From Propionibacteriaceae bacterium (GTDB lineage: Bacteria > Actinomycetota > Actinomycetes > Propionibacteriales > Propionibacteriaceae): DNA of 64,000 nucleotides. Under the pieces are notes generated by a model. The model did no database searches, was not told the DNA's origin, and saw only the letters and a program-made list of their open reading frames with translations. Position 1 is the stretch's first letter; every line of letters starts with the position of its first letter. Shown piece after piece: positions 45,401-55,345 of this stretch. The position numbers and the translations under genes are program-made. The stretch lies in NCBI GenBank assembly GCA_009782785.1, contig WRIJ01000005.1, forward strand, positions 1 through 64,000, read 5' to 3'.

Positions 45401-46350
45401 CGGTCGGTATTATCGCTGCCCAATCTATTGGTGAACCAGGAACCCAGTTGACGATGCGTACCTTCCATACTGGTGGTGTCGCTGGTGATGACATCACCCA
45501 GGGTCTTCCTCGCGTTGTGGAGTTGTTTGAATCGCGTACTCCGAAAGGCAAAGCACCTATCGCTGGAGCAGCAGGGGTCGTACACTTCGATGATTCGGAG
45601 CGTACTCGCAAGATCATTCTCACCCGTGATGATGGTGAAGAAGACATGGTCTACCCGGTTCCTCGCCGCGTACGTTTGGAATGGGAAGACCAATTCGGTG
45701 AGATGCAATCGATCAAGGATGGGATGCATGTCGAAGCTGGGCAGCAGCTCACTGCTGGGACGATTGATCCCCAAGATGTTTTGAGGGTACGTGGTGTCCG
45801 TGCGGCCCAAGAGCACCTCGTTGATGAGGTGCAGCGGGTGTATCGCACTCAGGGTGCACCGATCCATGACAAGCATATCGAGATCATCATTCGCCAGATG
45901 CTTCGCCGCATTACGGTTATTGAGTCGGGCGACACGGTTTTCTTGCCTGGTGAGCTGATTGATCGCGCCACTTTTGAGGCTGAAAACCGCCGGATCGTGA
46001 ATGAATCTGGGGCTCCCGCTCAAGGTCGCCCGGTACTCATGGGTATCACCAAGGCCTCTTTGGCAACCGAGTCATGGTTGTCGGCTGCCTCCTTCCAGGA
46101 AACAACTAAGGTGCTCACTGATGCCGCTATTCAAGGAAAGTCGGATACCTTGGTGGGCCTGAAAGAGAATGTTATCTTGGGCAAGCTCATTCCGGCCGGA
46201 ACAGGTTTGGAGAGGTACCGCAACATCCGGGTTGAACCCACTGCTGAAGCGAAGGCGAAGGCCTATTCACTGACCTTTGATTCCTATGTCTATGACCAGG
46301 GTTTCACTGGCAGCTCGGCTCTGCCTATGGAAGAGTACGAGCAGTTCTAG
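42472..46350 (+). CDS. rpoC: RNA polymerase beta' subunit
   Basis: The 1292-residue protein carries the zinc-binding N-terminal fingers ([20 protein letters not shown], about 63-81) and the active-site [10 protein letters not shown] (about 536-545). The bridge and trigger regions ([44 protein letters not shown]) and the second zinc site ([13 protein letters not shown]) follow. Length and domain order are those of actinobacterial RpoC. GAGGAAAG precedes the ATG. A convergent small gene ends 23 bp after its stop, with no clear T-tract terminator. Confidence 0.97.
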   Translation: MTVLDSNFYDELRIGLATADEIRQWSHGEVKKPETINYRTLKPERDGLFCEKIFGPTRDWECFCGKYKRVRFKGIVCERCGVVVTRAKVRRERMGHIELAAPVTHIWYFKGVPSRLGYLLDIAPKDLEKVIYFAAYMITEVDEEARHRDLASLASRVETERKNLATRRDSDLNNRMTKLEEDLATLEAEGAKSDAKKRTRDNGEKEIKAIRDRAERELNRLNAVWDRFTGLKVQDLEGDETLYREMRHRFGKYFKGSMGAEAIKARLANFDLDEEAAKLREIITTGKGQRKTRALKRLKVVSAFLTTRNSPLGMVLDAVPVIPPDLRPMVQLDGGRFATSDLNDLYRRVINRNNRLKRLLDLGAPEIIVNNEKRMLQEAVDSLFDNGRRGRPVAGPGNRPLKSISDMLKGKQGRFRQNLLGKRVDYSGRSVIVVGPQLKLHQCGVPKTMALELFKPFVMKRLDDLNHAQNVKAAKRLVERQRPVVWDVLEEVIIEHPVLLNRAPTLHRLGIQAFEPQLIEGKAIQLHPLVCTAFNADFDGDQMAIHLPLSAEAQAEARVLMLSTNNILKPADGRPVTMPNQDMVIGHYFLTIERPGAKGEGRAFSSVAEAQMAFDHHEIEIGSLITIRMTQFVPPAGTEVRADGSFTIQTTLGRALFNQTLPADYAYVNEVVGKKKSGQIINDLAERYSKIEVAATLDNLKDIGFQWATRSGVTVSISDVETPASKPEILAGYDAKAAKIDQLYERGAVTEDERRQELIQIWTDATAELTAAMEANFTKDNPIYMMVHSGARGNMTQMRQIAAMRGLVANPKGEIIARPIKSNFREGLSVVEYFISTHGGRKGQADTALRTADSGYLTRRLVDVSQDVIIREEDCGTERGITKTVTVPKDGGLVPVANIEAAVYSRTLAEDALDAQGKVAVAAGTAIGDNETAQFVAAGVTEVKVRSVLTCEAVSGTCAMCYGRSLATGKIVDVGEAVGIIAAQSIGEPGTQLTMRTFHTGGVAGDDITQGLPRVVELFESRTPKGKAPIAGAAGVVHFDDSERTRKIILTRDDGEEDMVYPVPRRVRLEWEDQFGEMQSIKDGMHVEAGQQLTAGTIDPQDVLRVRGVRAAQEHLVDEVQRVYRTQGAPIHDKHIEIIIRQMLRRITVIESGDTVFLPGELIDRATFEAENRRIVNESGAPAQGRPVLMGITKASLATESWLSAASFQETTKVLTDAAIQGKSDTLVGLKENVILGKLIPAGTGLERYRNIRVEPTAEAKAKAYSLTFDSYVYDQGFTGSSALPMEEYEQF

Positions 46351-46372
46351 GACTCTTGCCTTCCCGCAACTG

Positions 46373-46699
46373 TTAGTTACGGCGGAAGCCGAGACCCATC
46401 GTGATCGCTGTGACGAGTACGATCCCGGCCCAGCCCACTGATAGTCCGATAATGCCCAAGGACCCTTGCGCAATAGCAGACAGCGGAATAGCCATCGTCA
46501 AAATGATGGCGAGTACCGCGATCCTTTGGCCAGGAGTAAACCCAGTATTTGCTGGGGTGAGACTGAACTTGGAATGATCTGGTGGACTCTGGTGTGGAAG
46601 GGTCAGACCTCGGTTGGAGGGTGTTCGACCAGTGGGTAGAGAGGTAGGGGGCTCTTCAAGACTGGCGAGAGGCCAAGCAGCTTCACGATCATGGTTCAT
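46373..46699 (-). CDS. Small two-TM membrane protein, unrecognised
   Basis: The 108-residue product has a Pro/Ser-rich cytoplasmic N-terminus (about 1-55) and two membrane helices (about 62-78 and 82-103, RIAVLAIILTMAIPLSAIA and SVGWAGIVLVTAITMGLGF). The ATG at 46699 is preferred because TACACT ends 6 nt before it. That suggests a leaderless transcript starting at the ATG, as for 5959 and 17235. It resembles DUF4190-like small membrane proteins in size and layout but lacks their motif. Function unknown. Confidence 0.65.
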   Translation of the reverse strand: MNHDREAAWPLASLEEPPTSLPTGRTPSNRGLTLPHQSPPDHSKFSLTPANTGFTPGQRIAVLAIILTMAIPLSAIAQGSLGIIGLSVGWAGIVLVTAITMGLGFRRN

Positions 46700-46833
46700 G
46701 ATTCCAGTGTAGGCATTGATGGGGTGCAGGAGAAGCTGCAAGAGCTGATAGCAGGGCTAGTTCAGGGTTGACCCTAGGGGCAGCGTCGTCGAACCACACC
46801 CATTGAAACCTTGACCCTCGATCCTTTGCCTTG

Positions 46834-46873
46834 CAGAAAACCATCGACCCCCTGGAGAACCAGGGGGTCGATG
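46834..46873 (-). terminator. Intrinsic terminator of the Bax inhibitor-1 gene
   Basis: CATCGACCCCCTGG and CCAGGGGGTCGATG (46842-46855, 46860-46873) form a perfect 14-bp stem with a 4-nt loop. On the minus strand it is followed by GTTTTC. It lies 24 bp after the stop codon. Confidence 0.85.
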
Positions 46874-46896
46874 ATAGAAAGGAGGAAAGTCGCCAA

Positions 46897-47847
46897 TTAA
46901 CGTCTGATATAGGAGAGGATGCGAAGCAGGTTGACGTACAACCACACGAGGGTGACCGTCAAACCATAGGCAGCTCTCCATGATTCTGATGAGGGAGCAC
47001 CGTTTTCGATGCCCTGCTCAACGTACTGGAAGTCAGCGATGAGGCTGAAGACTGCGAGTCCAACACCAATAGCAGCGGCTAGCCATGCCCAACCGGTGAC
47101 CTCCTGGGTGGGGCCGGGGAACAATCCGAGGTCGATTCCCGCGAAATGCAGGCCAAGGTTAACCAGTGCAACACCGACGTAAGCCATCATGGAGATGGAG
47201 ACGATTTTGATCACCTGGTTACTCAAGCGAATCTTGCCGAATCTAAAGGCAACCAACACTAGTGCTGCAGCTACGAAGGTAGCCAGGACAGCTTGGAGGA
47301 CGATTCCTGGATACACCAGTTCGAAGATGAGTGAAATCGCACCAATGAATACTCCTTCAAGAATGGCGAAAGCGATCGCAATTCCGGGGCCTACTTTGCG
47401 TCGAGCTGCGGCAATGAAGGGGAAGATAATAGTGCCGAGACCGCAAATCAACCCGGCAGTGCTGAGTGCAGGAAGTGTTGTGTAGAGTTCTGGGTCAATA
47501 GCTTTCGCCAACCAGACTGTGCCCACAGCAACCATCACCATGAGGCCAAGGGTGATTCCTGTCTTGGTGAGGACATCATCAAGAGTCATCGGCCTTTCCA
47601 CTGGTGGGGTTGGCTGCGCCCAGGTTTGATTTCCGTATTGCCCTTGAGGATCAACACCTTGCTGATATTGCCCGGGGGCATAAGGATCCGATGGGGTATA
47701 GGTTCCGCCCCCGTACGGCGACTGGGTGCCGAACTGGGTAGTGTTGCCATATTGGCCTTCGGTGAAGCCAGGCTGTTGTCCACTGGGGTAACCTGAAACA
47801 TACTCGTCAGAGAATACTCGTGACTTGGCGAGAACAGGATTGGTCAT
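46897..47847 (-). CDS. Bax inhibitor-1/YccA-like membrane protein
   Basis: The 316-residue product has a Tyr/Gly/Gln-rich cytoplasmic N-terminus of about 85 residues (YGN, QYQQG repeats). Seven membrane helices follow: MTLDDVLTKTGITLGLMVMV, GLICGLGTIIFPFIAA, GVFIGAISLIFEL, and so on to a C-terminal YVNLLRILSYIRR. This is the BI-1 family, whose bacterial members form pH-sensitive calcium leak channels or interact with the FtsH protease. The length is that of the actinobacterial subgroup (DUF4870-like tail absent). The start at 47847 has a weak box. It is followed by a strong terminator. Confidence 0.88.
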   Translation of the reverse strand: MTNPVLAKSRVFSDEYVSGYPSGQQPGFTEGQYGNTTQFGTQSPYGGGTYTPSDPYAPGQYQQGVDPQGQYGNQTWAQPTPPVERPMTLDDVLTKTGITLGLMVMVAVGTVWLAKAIDPELYTTLPALSTAGLICGLGTIIFPFIAAARRKVGPGIAIAFAILEGVFIGAISLIFELVYPGIVLQAVLATFVAAALVLVAFRFGKIRLSNQVIKIVSISMMAYVGVALVNLGLHFAGIDLGLFPGPTQEVTGWAWLAAAIGVGLAVFSLIADFQYVEQGIENGAPSSESWRAAYGLTVTLVWLYVNLLRILSYIRR

Positions 47848-48008
47848 GGTTGCTCCTTGTACACGTTGGTGACAACCATTTTAGCGCGTTTGGCTGACAT
47901 AAATCACTCACGGGTCACCTGAACCCTTGGTGAGAGCCTCACCGTAGTCAGGAGCGACCACATGGCGAACAGAAGAAATGACATCTTTTCAATCGTGGTC
48001 AGTGGGGG

Positions 48009-48059
48009 TATGGTCGTACCCACGAGCAATGGGGCTCGTGGGACCAGGATTCATCCTGG
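48009..48059 (+). promoter_or_regulatory. Promoter and two leader hairpins before SRPBCC gene
   Basis: TATGGT (48009-48014) may be a -10 box. It is followed by CCCACGAGC-AATGGG-GCTCGTGGG (48019-48042, 9-bp stem) and CCAGGA-TTCA-TCCTGG (48044-48059). The RNA would be strongly structured up to 21 nt before the ATG at 48081. No T-tract follows either stem. Confidence 0.4.
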
Positions 48060-48080
48060 CGTAGTCAGAGAGGCTTGATC

Positions 48081-48482
48081 ATGACGGAGCAAAACGAATC
48101 GCAAGCATCAGTCACCACCGTGGTCTCACGAGTGGTGGACTATCCGGTGAAAACCGTGTGGGGTGTTCTTCTCAGCCCTGATGGGCAAACAGCATTACTC
48201 GGCGAAGGTGCCACGCTGGGTGATAAGGGGGATACCTGGACCGCAGATGATGGCACCTGGGGAGTGACACGGTCGTACCATCCTTTAGAATCGATGAGAT
48301 TTTCTTGGCATAAGGATGCCGATTCCCCCAAAACCTGGGTGGAGGTCACGTTGACGAAGCTAGGGTCAGACTCGACAAAGATACAAATCAGCCACGACCA
48401 TTCAGACACAGATATTGATGTGGAGAAGATGACCACCAGGTGGAAAGCCGCACTCAAGAGGATTGACGCTGACGCCTTGTGA
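48081..48482 (+). CDS. SRPBCC/AHSA1-like domain protein
   Basis: The 133-residue product fits the START/Bet v1 (SRPBCC) fold. It opens VVSRVVDYPVKTVWGVLLSPDGQTALLGEGATLGDKGDTW, continues with MRFSWHKDADSPKTWVEVTLTKLGSDSTKIQISHDH and ends in a long helix (VEKMTTRWKAALKRID). This matches AHSA1-like proteins, which carry a hydrophobic ligand cavity and are of varied or unknown function. AGAGAGG lies 7 nt before the ATG at 48081. It is followed 19 bp on by the MoxR operon and may be co-transcribed. Confidence 0.82.
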   Translation: MTEQNESQASVTTVVSRVVDYPVKTVWGVLLSPDGQTALLGEGATLGDKGDTWTADDGTWGVTRSYHPLESMRFSWHKDADSPKTWVEVTLTKLGSDSTKIQISHDHSDTDIDVEKMTTRWKAALKRIDADAL

Positions 48483-48501
48483 GCCTTGATAGAGTTCTGT
48501 T

Positions 48502-49470
48502 GTGTCCGAGATGCGACGAACCATCAACTCAGTGAAGAACCGTGACATGGCTTCCATGGGTGACCCTTTTGCGATCGTACGAGCCATGGAGCGGGTGCTC
48601 ACCGGACAACGCGAAGCCATTGAACTAGCAGTGATCACCCTACTTGGGGAAGGGCACCTCCTTATTGAGGACATTCCTGGTGTGGGCAAAACCACGCTCG
48701 CTCGGGTTTTGGCGGCTGCCATGGATGTTGATGATTCACGCATCCAATTCACCCCGGACCTGTTGCCTTCAGACATTGTCGGGGCTAGTATTTTCCGCCC
48801 ACAGGCTGGGATCTTCGAATTCGTGGAAGGACCAGTATTTTCGAATATTGTCATTGCCGACGAAATCAATCGTGCTTCTCCCAAAACTCAGTCAGCCCTA
48901 TTGGAAGCCATGCAGGAAGCCCATGTCAGTGTTGATGGAAAGACCTACCGACTTCCACGTCCATTCATGGTGGTAGCGACACAGAATCCAGCAGAAATGG
49001 AGGGAACCTACCCCCTCCCAGAGGCCCAACGTGATCGTTTCATGGTGCGCATGAAATTGGGTTACCCGAGTGCAGCCGATGAAGTACGGATGCTCGACTC
49101 TCAAGAGTTTGCTGATCCTCTTGATTCGATCGAACCAGTGGTCACAGCTGCCCAGGTGGCTGGAATGATTGCAGCAGTACGAGCGCTGCACAGTTCGGAC
49201 GCAGTCAAGGCTTACATTGTTGACCTTGCCCGAGCAACTCGACAACTGAGTCAAGTGAAGCTGGGAGCATCACCGCGAGCAGGAATCCAGTTACTGCGAG
49301 CCGCTAAGGCAGCAGCAGTTCTTGCTGGGCGTGACTATGTGTTGCCTGATGACGTCCAGAAAATGCTTCCCCACGTGTGGGGTCATCGCCTAGTTTCCGG
49401 GCGTACGGTGTCACAAGAGTCCCTCAGCGCAGCCCTGGAGCAGATCCTTCATGAAGTGAAGGTTCGGTAA
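48502..49470 (+). CDS. MoxR-family AAA+ ATPase
   Basis: The 322-residue ATPase has Walker A (EDIPGVGKTTLARVLA), Walker B (VIADEINRA), sensor 1 (VVATQNPAEMEGTYPLPEAQRDRF) and a C-terminal lid. MoxR proteins act as chaperones that activate or assemble partner proteins, often with von Willebrand-type domains. It starts at GTG 48502 and its stop overlaps the DUF58 start (TAATG). The MoxR-DUF58-transglutaminase order is a widespread conserved operon; its substrates are poorly known. Confidence 0.92.
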   Translation: MSEMRRTINSVKNRDMASMGDPFAIVRAMERVLTGQREAIELAVITLLGEGHLLIEDIPGVGKTTLARVLAAAMDVDDSRIQFTPDLLPSDIVGASIFRPQAGIFEFVEGPVFSNIVIADEINRASPKTQSALLEAMQEAHVSVDGKTYRLPRPFMVVATQNPAEMEGTYPLPEAQRDRFMVRMKLGYPSAADEVRMLDSQEFADPLDSIEPVVTAAQVAGMIAAVRALHSSDAVKAYIVDLARATRQLSQVKLGASPRAGIQLLRAAKAAAVLAGRDYVLPDDVQKMLPHVWGHRLVSGRTVSQESLSAALEQILHEVKVR

Positions 49471-50633
49471 TGACCTTGGGGGTTCGTCCACTGGTGCGGA
49501 CTGTGGTCCTTGGCATCATGGGGCTGATCTTCATCATCATTGGCCATCGCATGGCCTCGGGGCCGCTGGTGGCTGGAGCCGGAGTTGTCGTCCTTGCCGT
49601 GATCATTGATGGTGTCGTTTTCCTCCTGACCAGTACTCGATTCTCACTGGAATCTTGTGAGAGGCGGATCGAACCGCATCCTTGTTTTCTGGGTCATGAC
49701 CAACTCGTACGGCTAACAAATACCTTGGCGCCTGGCAGAGATTATTCTGGGGTGGAGGAATGGTTACCTGATGATCTTAGTGGTGCTGTGGAGGTCATTC
49801 CTCGCAGTGAAAGAAATCCTGGATCGATACTGGAGTACGTCATCCATCCCCCCAAGCGTGGAACATGGGTCATTGGCCCAGCAAGCCTTCGCCACTACAG
49901 CGGCCTCGGATTATGGTCGAGGCGTATCACCAGTGACCAGACGAGCGAGATCATTGTATGGCCCCAGATCAGGGCACTAAATATTTTTGTCCAAGCCCAT
50001 GATCGTCAAGCGGTGATGGGCCATACTACTTTCGCGCAACCTCATCAAGATAATGTGACAGTACGCCCGTACGCTGCTGGTGATGATGTTCGCAGGGTTC
50101 ATTGGCGTTCCTCTGCTCACCAGGGAGAGTTGATGACTCGGGCTGAAGAACCCACTGATGGGGATCGTGCTTGGGTCGGTGTACATGTCGCTACCCATGC
50201 TTTAGATGAGGTACGAGAGGTGGTTCTCTCTTTGGCGGCCTCGTGGATCGTGGAGCTGACACAAGCAGGATTTGGGGTGGACCTGGACTGTGCAGGGGAA
50301 CTGCATCGACGATCATCCACCCACCAACTCACCAGGTTGGCTGAGGTGACCACTGAGGACCTAAGTCGGGACCTCTCCACTACTAGTGTGGCCGGTGTGC
50401 CCATGATGTTTCTTGCTGGGGACGACCCGATCTCTGCGGATATTCATACCAGTGGTGGATCTGGAAGTTTCGCAGGTTCCATGGCTGTCGTCTGGTCGGG
50501 GTCAAGCGACCTTGCGGACCGGTTGAGAAAACTAGGGTGGAGCGTACTCGAATTGTCGTCAGAGTCCTCCTTTGATGACAGCGCTGAGCAATTGTCAGAA
50601 TTTGCCCGTTCCATGTCGGTGGTCCTGCAATGA
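49470..50633 (+). CDS. DUF58 domain protein
   Basis: The 387-residue product has two membrane helices near the N-terminus (about residues 10-30 and 32-50), a beta-rich part and the DUF58 signature RPYAAGDDVRRVHWRSSAHQGELMTRAEEP (about 190-220). A von Willebrand-like C-terminal part follows. It overlaps the MoxR gene by 1 nt and the transglutaminase-like gene by 4 nt (ATGA at 50630). DUF58 proteins are thought to be partners of the MoxR ATPase at the membrane. Confidence 0.9.
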   Translation: MTLGVRPLVRTVVLGIMGLIFIIIGHRMASGPLVAGAGVVVLAVIIDGVVFLLTSTRFSLESCERRIEPHPCFLGHDQLVRLTNTLAPGRDYSGVEEWLPDDLSGAVEVIPRSERNPGSILEYVIHPPKRGTWVIGPASLRHYSGLGLWSRRITSDQTSEIIVWPQIRALNIFVQAHDRQAVMGHTTFAQPHQDNVTVRPYAAGDDVRRVHWRSSAHQGELMTRAEEPTDGDRAWVGVHVATHALDEVREVVLSLAASWIVELTQAGFGVDLDCAGELHRRSSTHQLTRLAEVTTEDLSRDLSTTSVAGVPMMFLAGDDPISADIHTSGGSGSFAGSMAVVWSGSSDLADRLRKLGWSVLELSSESSFDDSAEQLSEFARSMSVVLQ

Positions 50634-52729
50634 ATAGGGTGCTGATAGCGGTGTTCACCTGCACAACTATGATTGCTACAGCAATGGGGATCAGCAATCT
50701 TGTTCCGCCTGACCCGTGGATGACCGATGTTGTCACCATGACCATCATGCTCAGTGTTGTCATGTGGGGGGTCGCCCATGTTGTTGTGCCCAAGAACCAA
50801 GTGATAGGGACACTGGGTGGTCTTGCCTGCGGATTGATGGTCTGGGTGTGCTATCTGTGCTGGAATGTGGGTAGATCCTTGGCGTCTGTGTTCCCTCGCC
50901 ACAGCACTCTACGACAGGTCGTTGATGCTATCTACGAAGCATTCAAACCTCCTGGGCAACAGTCGTTGATTGACCCGACGCCAGCTATCTTGGCTGGAGT
51001 TGGGATCGTGGTGATCACCTCATTAATCCTTGCCCTGTATGCCAAACGTCCCATGTGGGTGGGCGTGCCGGTGGTGGTGAGTTGGGTGGTCTTCGTCACC
51101 TATGATTCCACCGGTGGTATGGGGTGGATCCTGGCCACAGCCATGAGCTACCTTTTTCTGATTGCTCAATGCCGTCGACACTTAGTGGCACCAAGTGGGG
51201 TGTCACTTCTTTCGGTTCCTGTCGTGGTGTTGGCTGTGGTGCTCTCCCTGAGTTTTCCTAGTGTGGCACGTGGCATACCCGGATGGGGTGACGGTTTCTC
51301 CTGGGGATCACATCAGGCACCCCCAGATCGTACTGGCTTATCCACCCAAGGACCACTGTCAGTCAGTGACCATCTTCGGTCGAATTCCATGGAGGTCATG
51401 TACTTCGTCCAAGGCGACAACATTGATGTCTTGTCGCTCACCTCCTATGAACTCTTTGATGGATTCACCTGGACTGGCACACATCCCGGCATGTACGGCT
51501 ATAACGCAGGTGACATGATCTGGAGTGACGGTTTCAGAACCAGGCAAAATCAACCAGCTCACGGGTGGGAGCCAGCTGGCGAGTTTCAGATCCGTTTAGC
51601 TTCGTCGAAGTCAACAGGACTTCCCACGACTCCCGGCCCGCGCTCGATCATACGCACTGGTGGGATGGAGATCCGCTATGAGGCAGGTTCGGATTCTTTT
51701 CACTCCGCTAGCGATCTTGTTTCGGGCATGACCTACACGGTAGGAAAATCTCAGTTTGATCCGTCGGTGATTCACGACGTGCCGCAATCATGGGAGCTGT
51801 ATTCCCAGATTGTTGGTTCGCGACAAGAGACTCCCGAGTTGGCCCACAGTGACCAGATCAAGGCTTTGACTACGAAGGTGGTGGCAGGGGCAACAACTCA
51901 AGATGAGATGCTCACTGCCATCGAGTCCTATCTTCGGGGTCGTGACTTCACGTACACCCTCTATCCTCGGTGGAGTTCACCAGATCCTGTCTGGGGGTTC
52001 CTCACCACGGGTAACGGCTATTGCATACATTTCGCGACAGCGATGGCAGTGATGGGATCCTCGGTGGGTATTCCCATGAGAGTGAGCGTGGGTTACCGCG
52101 TGGAGGGTTCTGCCGCTGATTCGTGGAAGGCAGTTTTTTCTCAGCAAGCCCACATGTGGCCGGAGGCTTACTTCGAGGGTGTGGGGTGGGTGCGCTATGA
52201 GCCAACCCCATCAATATCACCTGGTGAAGCAGGATGGTCACCTCCCGAACGCAGTTCCCCCACCGAAGGCAGTGCAGCTTCACCAGCACCACCTCCTGAG
52301 GACACCGGTCCTGGAGCCCAAGACCCAGAATCTTCACTAGGGCTACCTCAAGATACAGATACGACGAGGGTCGGCGCCCTGGTGTGGGTCATGATTGCTT
52401 TGGCAGTCATCATAGGAATCGGTGCCTGGGTGGTGTGGGTGCGCTCGTACACGAGCGAACGGGCCTGGAAAACTATCATGAGGTACGCCGTGAGGAGGGG
52501 GATCTTATCTCCAGGTACGAGTGTACGTTGTGCAGTCAATCTCATCAGTGGGCTTTCACCTGGGTTGAGCCAGGAGTTGGTAACCCTTCGTGACCACTTG
52601 GAGTCCACTCGGTATGGGCCCCACAATGTCGCAGAGATAGGGGCTCAGGCCCCACCAGTGGGGTTCCCGCTCTACCGACTAGCGAGAAGAGTTATCCACG
52701 TACTGTCGCGGGCCCGACCATGGAAGTGA
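50630..52729 (+). CDS. TgpA-type membrane transglutaminase-like protein
   Basis: The 699-residue protein has five to six N-terminal membrane helices (about 1-215), an extracytoplasmic transglutaminase-like domain, a Pro/Ser linker and a further helix (about 583-605). A cytoplasmic tail follows. The presumed catalytic Cys is in GNGYCIHFATAMAVM (about 465), the His in QQAHMWPEAYF (about 507) and the acid in GWVRYEPTP. It completes the MoxR-DUF58-TgpA operon. In other bacteria TgpA is involved in envelope processing; the substrate here is unknown. Confidence 0.9.
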   Translation: MNRVLIAVFTCTTMIATAMGISNLVPPDPWMTDVVTMTIMLSVVMWGVAHVVVPKNQVIGTLGGLACGLMVWVCYLCWNVGRSLASVFPRHSTLRQVVDAIYEAFKPPGQQSLIDPTPAILAGVGIVVITSLILALYAKRPMWVGVPVVVSWVVFVTYDSTGGMGWILATAMSYLFLIAQCRRHLVAPSGVSLLSVPVVVLAVVLSLSFPSVARGIPGWGDGFSWGSHQAPPDRTGLSTQGPLSVSDHLRSNSMEVMYFVQGDNIDVLSLTSYELFDGFTWTGTHPGMYGYNAGDMIWSDGFRTRQNQPAHGWEPAGEFQIRLASSKSTGLPTTPGPRSIIRTGGMEIRYEAGSDSFHSASDLVSGMTYTVGKSQFDPSVIHDVPQSWELYSQIVGSRQETPELAHSDQIKALTTKVVAGATTQDEMLTAIESYLRGRDFTYTLYPRWSSPDPVWGFLTTGNGYCIHFATAMAVMGSSVGIPMRVSVGYRVEGSAADSWKAVFSQQAHMWPEAYFEGVGWVRYEPTPSISPGEAGWSPPERSSPTEGSAASPAPPPEDTGPGAQDPESSLGLPQDTDTTRVGALVWVMIALAVIIGIGAWVVWVRSYTSERAWKTIMRYAVRRGILSPGTSVRCAVNLISGLSPGLSQELVTLRDHLESTRYGPHNVAEIGAQAPPVGFPLYRLARRVIHVLSRARPWK

Positions 52730-52809
52730 GCATGTGCCGGTGGCCCAAGTTGTTGTGTGTTAAGCTCGACACGGTTCCGCCGATCCTGGCGACGACAAGA
52801 AGGTGAAAC

Positions 52810-53190
52810 ATGTCAAGATACCAAAATGCGATTCAGACTCCTGAACTGGCTGAGACCTATGCTCCGGCCATTAACCAATTCATGATCAATGAGGGGTTCA
52901 CCTTAGTTGATTACAAGTCAGCGCAGGTGTGGAAAAAGGGGGTAGGTCTTGCCACAGCTCCACAGTTCCTTTCGATCCAGTACGTTGGCAATACCATTTA
53001 TCTGGACGCGTTCATCCGCTATCCCATCTTGCCAGGGGTTTATGTCGGAGAGATGGGATTGACTGGTTTCATCGGTGCTCTACCCAAGGGCTTGCTGAAG
53101 AACAGGGTTCAAGCTGTTGAGGCTTACATCTTCAGCCTCTGGCAACAGCCCATGAATGCCGCACCACAGCCGCAGCAGCCACAGGGTTAA
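52810..53190 (+). CDS. Conserved-looking small protein of unknown function
   Basis: The 126-residue product has no signal peptide or membrane helix. It is a mixed alpha/beta sequence: AETYAPAINQFMINEGFTLVDYK, VWKKGVGLATAPQFLSIQYVGNTIYLDAFIRY and VYVGEMGLTGFIGALPKGLLKNRVQAVEAYIFS. It ends with a Pro/Gln tail. The pattern resembles a pleckstrin-like or NTF2-like small domain but no family is recognised. AAGAAGGTG precedes the ATG. It sits between the TgpA operon and transketolase and may be co-transcribed with either. Confidence 0.75.
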   Translation: MSRYQNAIQTPELAETYAPAINQFMINEGFTLVDYKSAQVWKKGVGLATAPQFLSIQYVGNTIYLDAFIRYPILPGVYVGEMGLTGFIGALPKGLLKNRVQAVEAYIFSLWQQPMNAAPQPQQPQG

Positions 53191-53236
53191 ACCTCTTTGA
53201 TGCACGGAGTTGCCTGGAGTGAGGGAAAGGGTCGAG

Positions 53237-55312
53237 ATGGCAGCCTTTCAGTGGAGTGAGCTCGATGCAAAAGCGGTGGATACCGCTAGGATCCTCGCAG
53301 CTGACAGCGTGGAGAAGGTGGGTAACGGCCATCCGGGGACAGCAATTTCGATTGCGCCGCTTGCGTACCTTCTCTACCAGAAAGTCATGACCTTTGACCC
53401 AGCCGACCCCACCTGGTTGGGTCGCGATCGATTCGTACTGTCCATCGGGCATTCATCGATCACCCAGTACGCTCAGCTCTATCTCAGCGGATGTGGTCTC
53501 GAACTTGATGACCTCAAAGCATTCCGCACCAGGGGATCATTGACTCCTGGGCATCCGGAGTACGGGCATACTCCTGGAGTGGAATGTACGACTGGCCCAC
53601 TGGGGGCTGGTGTGTCTAATGCGGTGGGTTTCGCTATGGCTGCTCGCAAGGAACAGGCCCTCTTTGATCCTAGTGCCACCGCTGGGGAATCCATCTTCGA
53701 TCACTATGTTTATTGCGTTGCTGGGGATGGCGATATGCAGGAGGGGGTTGCCGGTGAGGCGGCTTCGCTGGCGGCTACCCAAGAACTCGGTAACCTCATT
53801 GTCATCTATGACGACAACCGTATCTCTATCGAGGGGGACACCGCCATTACTTTCAGTGAGGATGTTGTCGCTAGACATCAGGCGTACGGTTGGGATGTCC
53901 ACAGTGTTGATTTCACCCATGGCGGAACTGGGTATGAAGAAAAAGTCGAAGAGCTGTTTAAAGCTATCGAGAAGGCCAAGGCTGTGGCCGATAAGCCCAG
54001 TTTCATCAAGGTCACAACGGTGATCGGATGGCCGCTTCCCACGAAAGCTGGAACAGCAGAGATTCATGGATCAAAAATTGGCGCTGACGAGGTTGCTGCT
54101 CTCAAGAGCGTCCTAGGTTTTGATCCAGCGAAAAGTTTTGAGGTCGCTGACGAGGTCGTCAACTACACCCGTACGAACGCGGCACACAGGGCACAAGAAA
54201 CCCGTGCAATCTGGGACAAAAAGTACGACCAATGGGCGAAAGCCAACCAGGAGTCTAAGAAACTTCTTGACCGCATTCTCGCACAGGAGATCCCAGACCT
54301 TGAAGGGATTATTGAACCGTACGAAGCGGAAACGCGAAAGTCTACTCGCGCTGCCTCAGGTGAAACCCTCACCGCTTTGGCTGATACGATGCCCGAACTG
54401 TGGGGTGGATCAGCAGATCTCGGCGGATCTAATAACACGACGATGAAAGGGAAGGGATCCTTCCTGCCTGCCAGCCGTGGATCATCCGACTGGACACCAG
54501 ACCCTAATGGGCGTGTTCTCCATTTCGGGATCCGCGAACATGCCATGGGTGGAATCCTTAATGCACTTAATTCTGGGTTGACTAGGGCATACGGTGGGAC
54601 TTTCCTCGTTTTTGCTGACTATATGCGTACACCTATTCGTCTGGCTGCTCTCTCGGGGGTTCCTTCGATCTTCGTCTTCACCCATGATTCTATTGGCGTG
54701 GGGGAGGATGGCCCCACCCATCAGCCTATCGAGCAGATCGCCTCATTGAGACTCATCCCCAACCTGGATGTGATTCGCCCCGCTGATGCGAATGAAGTTG
54801 TTGAAGCGTGGAAGCTCATTGCCGACAATCATGATCACCCCAGTGCGCTGATCCTTTCTCGTCAAGATTTGGATGTCATTTCGCGGGCACCGTGTCGAGG
54901 TTTCGCTCCAGCATCTGACATGATTTTTGGTGCTTATACTCTGCTGGCTTCGATGACTGATGAGCCGCAGGTCGTTCTTGTTGCTACTGGTTCGGAAGTG
55001 GAGATTGCCTTAGAGGCCCGCGATGGCCTTCAAGAGTTGGGTATTGGTACGTCAGTTGTGTCTGCCCCGTGTTTGGAATGGTTTGCTGAACAGGATCAGG
55101 ATTACCGTGAAATGGTTCTTCCTCCCCACGCTCTCAAAGTGTCTATTGAAGCAGGGGTCACCGCTGGTTGGTCAGACATTGTTGGCAGCAGTGGGATCAC
55201 CATTGGAATTGATCACTTTGGTGCCTGCGCTCCTGGCGCAGAGCTCTACCGCGAGTACGGACTCACCAAGGACGATATCGTTGCACGCGTCCGTACTTCC
55301 CTCGGGATATAA
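53237..55312 (+). CDS. tkt: Transketolase
   Basis: The 691-residue thiamine-diphosphate enzyme transfers two-carbon units in the pentose phosphate pathway. Visible sites are GNGHPGTAISIAPLAYLL, ThDP-binding GDGDMQEGVAGEAASLA with DDNRISI, IKVTTVIGWPLPTKAGTAEIHG, GVGEDGPTHQPIEQIASLR and GIDHFGACAPGAELYREYGLT. ATG 53237 is preferred over a TTG at 53210 because GAGGGAAAGG lies close upstream and the N-terminus then matches the family. All catalytic residues that I can check are present. Confidence 0.96.
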   Translation: MAAFQWSELDAKAVDTARILAADSVEKVGNGHPGTAISIAPLAYLLYQKVMTFDPADPTWLGRDRFVLSIGHSSITQYAQLYLSGCGLELDDLKAFRTRGSLTPGHPEYGHTPGVECTTGPLGAGVSNAVGFAMAARKEQALFDPSATAGESIFDHYVYCVAGDGDMQEGVAGEAASLAATQELGNLIVIYDDNRISIEGDTAITFSEDVVARHQAYGWDVHSVDFTHGGTGYEEKVEELFKAIEKAKAVADKPSFIKVTTVIGWPLPTKAGTAEIHGSKIGADEVAALKSVLGFDPAKSFEVADEVVNYTRTNAAHRAQETRAIWDKKYDQWAKANQESKKLLDRILAQEIPDLEGIIEPYEAETRKSTRAASGETLTALADTMPELWGGSADLGGSNNTTMKGKGSFLPASRGSSDWTPDPNGRVLHFGIREHAMGGILNALNSGLTRAYGGTFLVFADYMRTPIRLAALSGVPSIFVFTHDSIGVGEDGPTHQPIEQIASLRLIPNLDVIRPADANEVVEAWKLIADNHDHPSALILSRQDLDVISRAPCRGFAPASDMIFGAYTLLASMTDEPQVVLVATGSEVEIALEARDGLQELGIGTSVVSAPCLEWFAEQDQDYREMVLPPHALKVSIEAGVTAGWSDIVGSSGITIGIDHFGACAPGAELYREYGLTKDDIVARVRTSLGI

Positions 55313-55345
55313 CGCGGTGGCAGGAGAAAAGTGTGAGGAACCCAG

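Noticed and set aside
46351-46372. Terminator of rpoC
   Set aside because: Only 22 bp separate the convergent genes and no stem followed by T-tract is visible.
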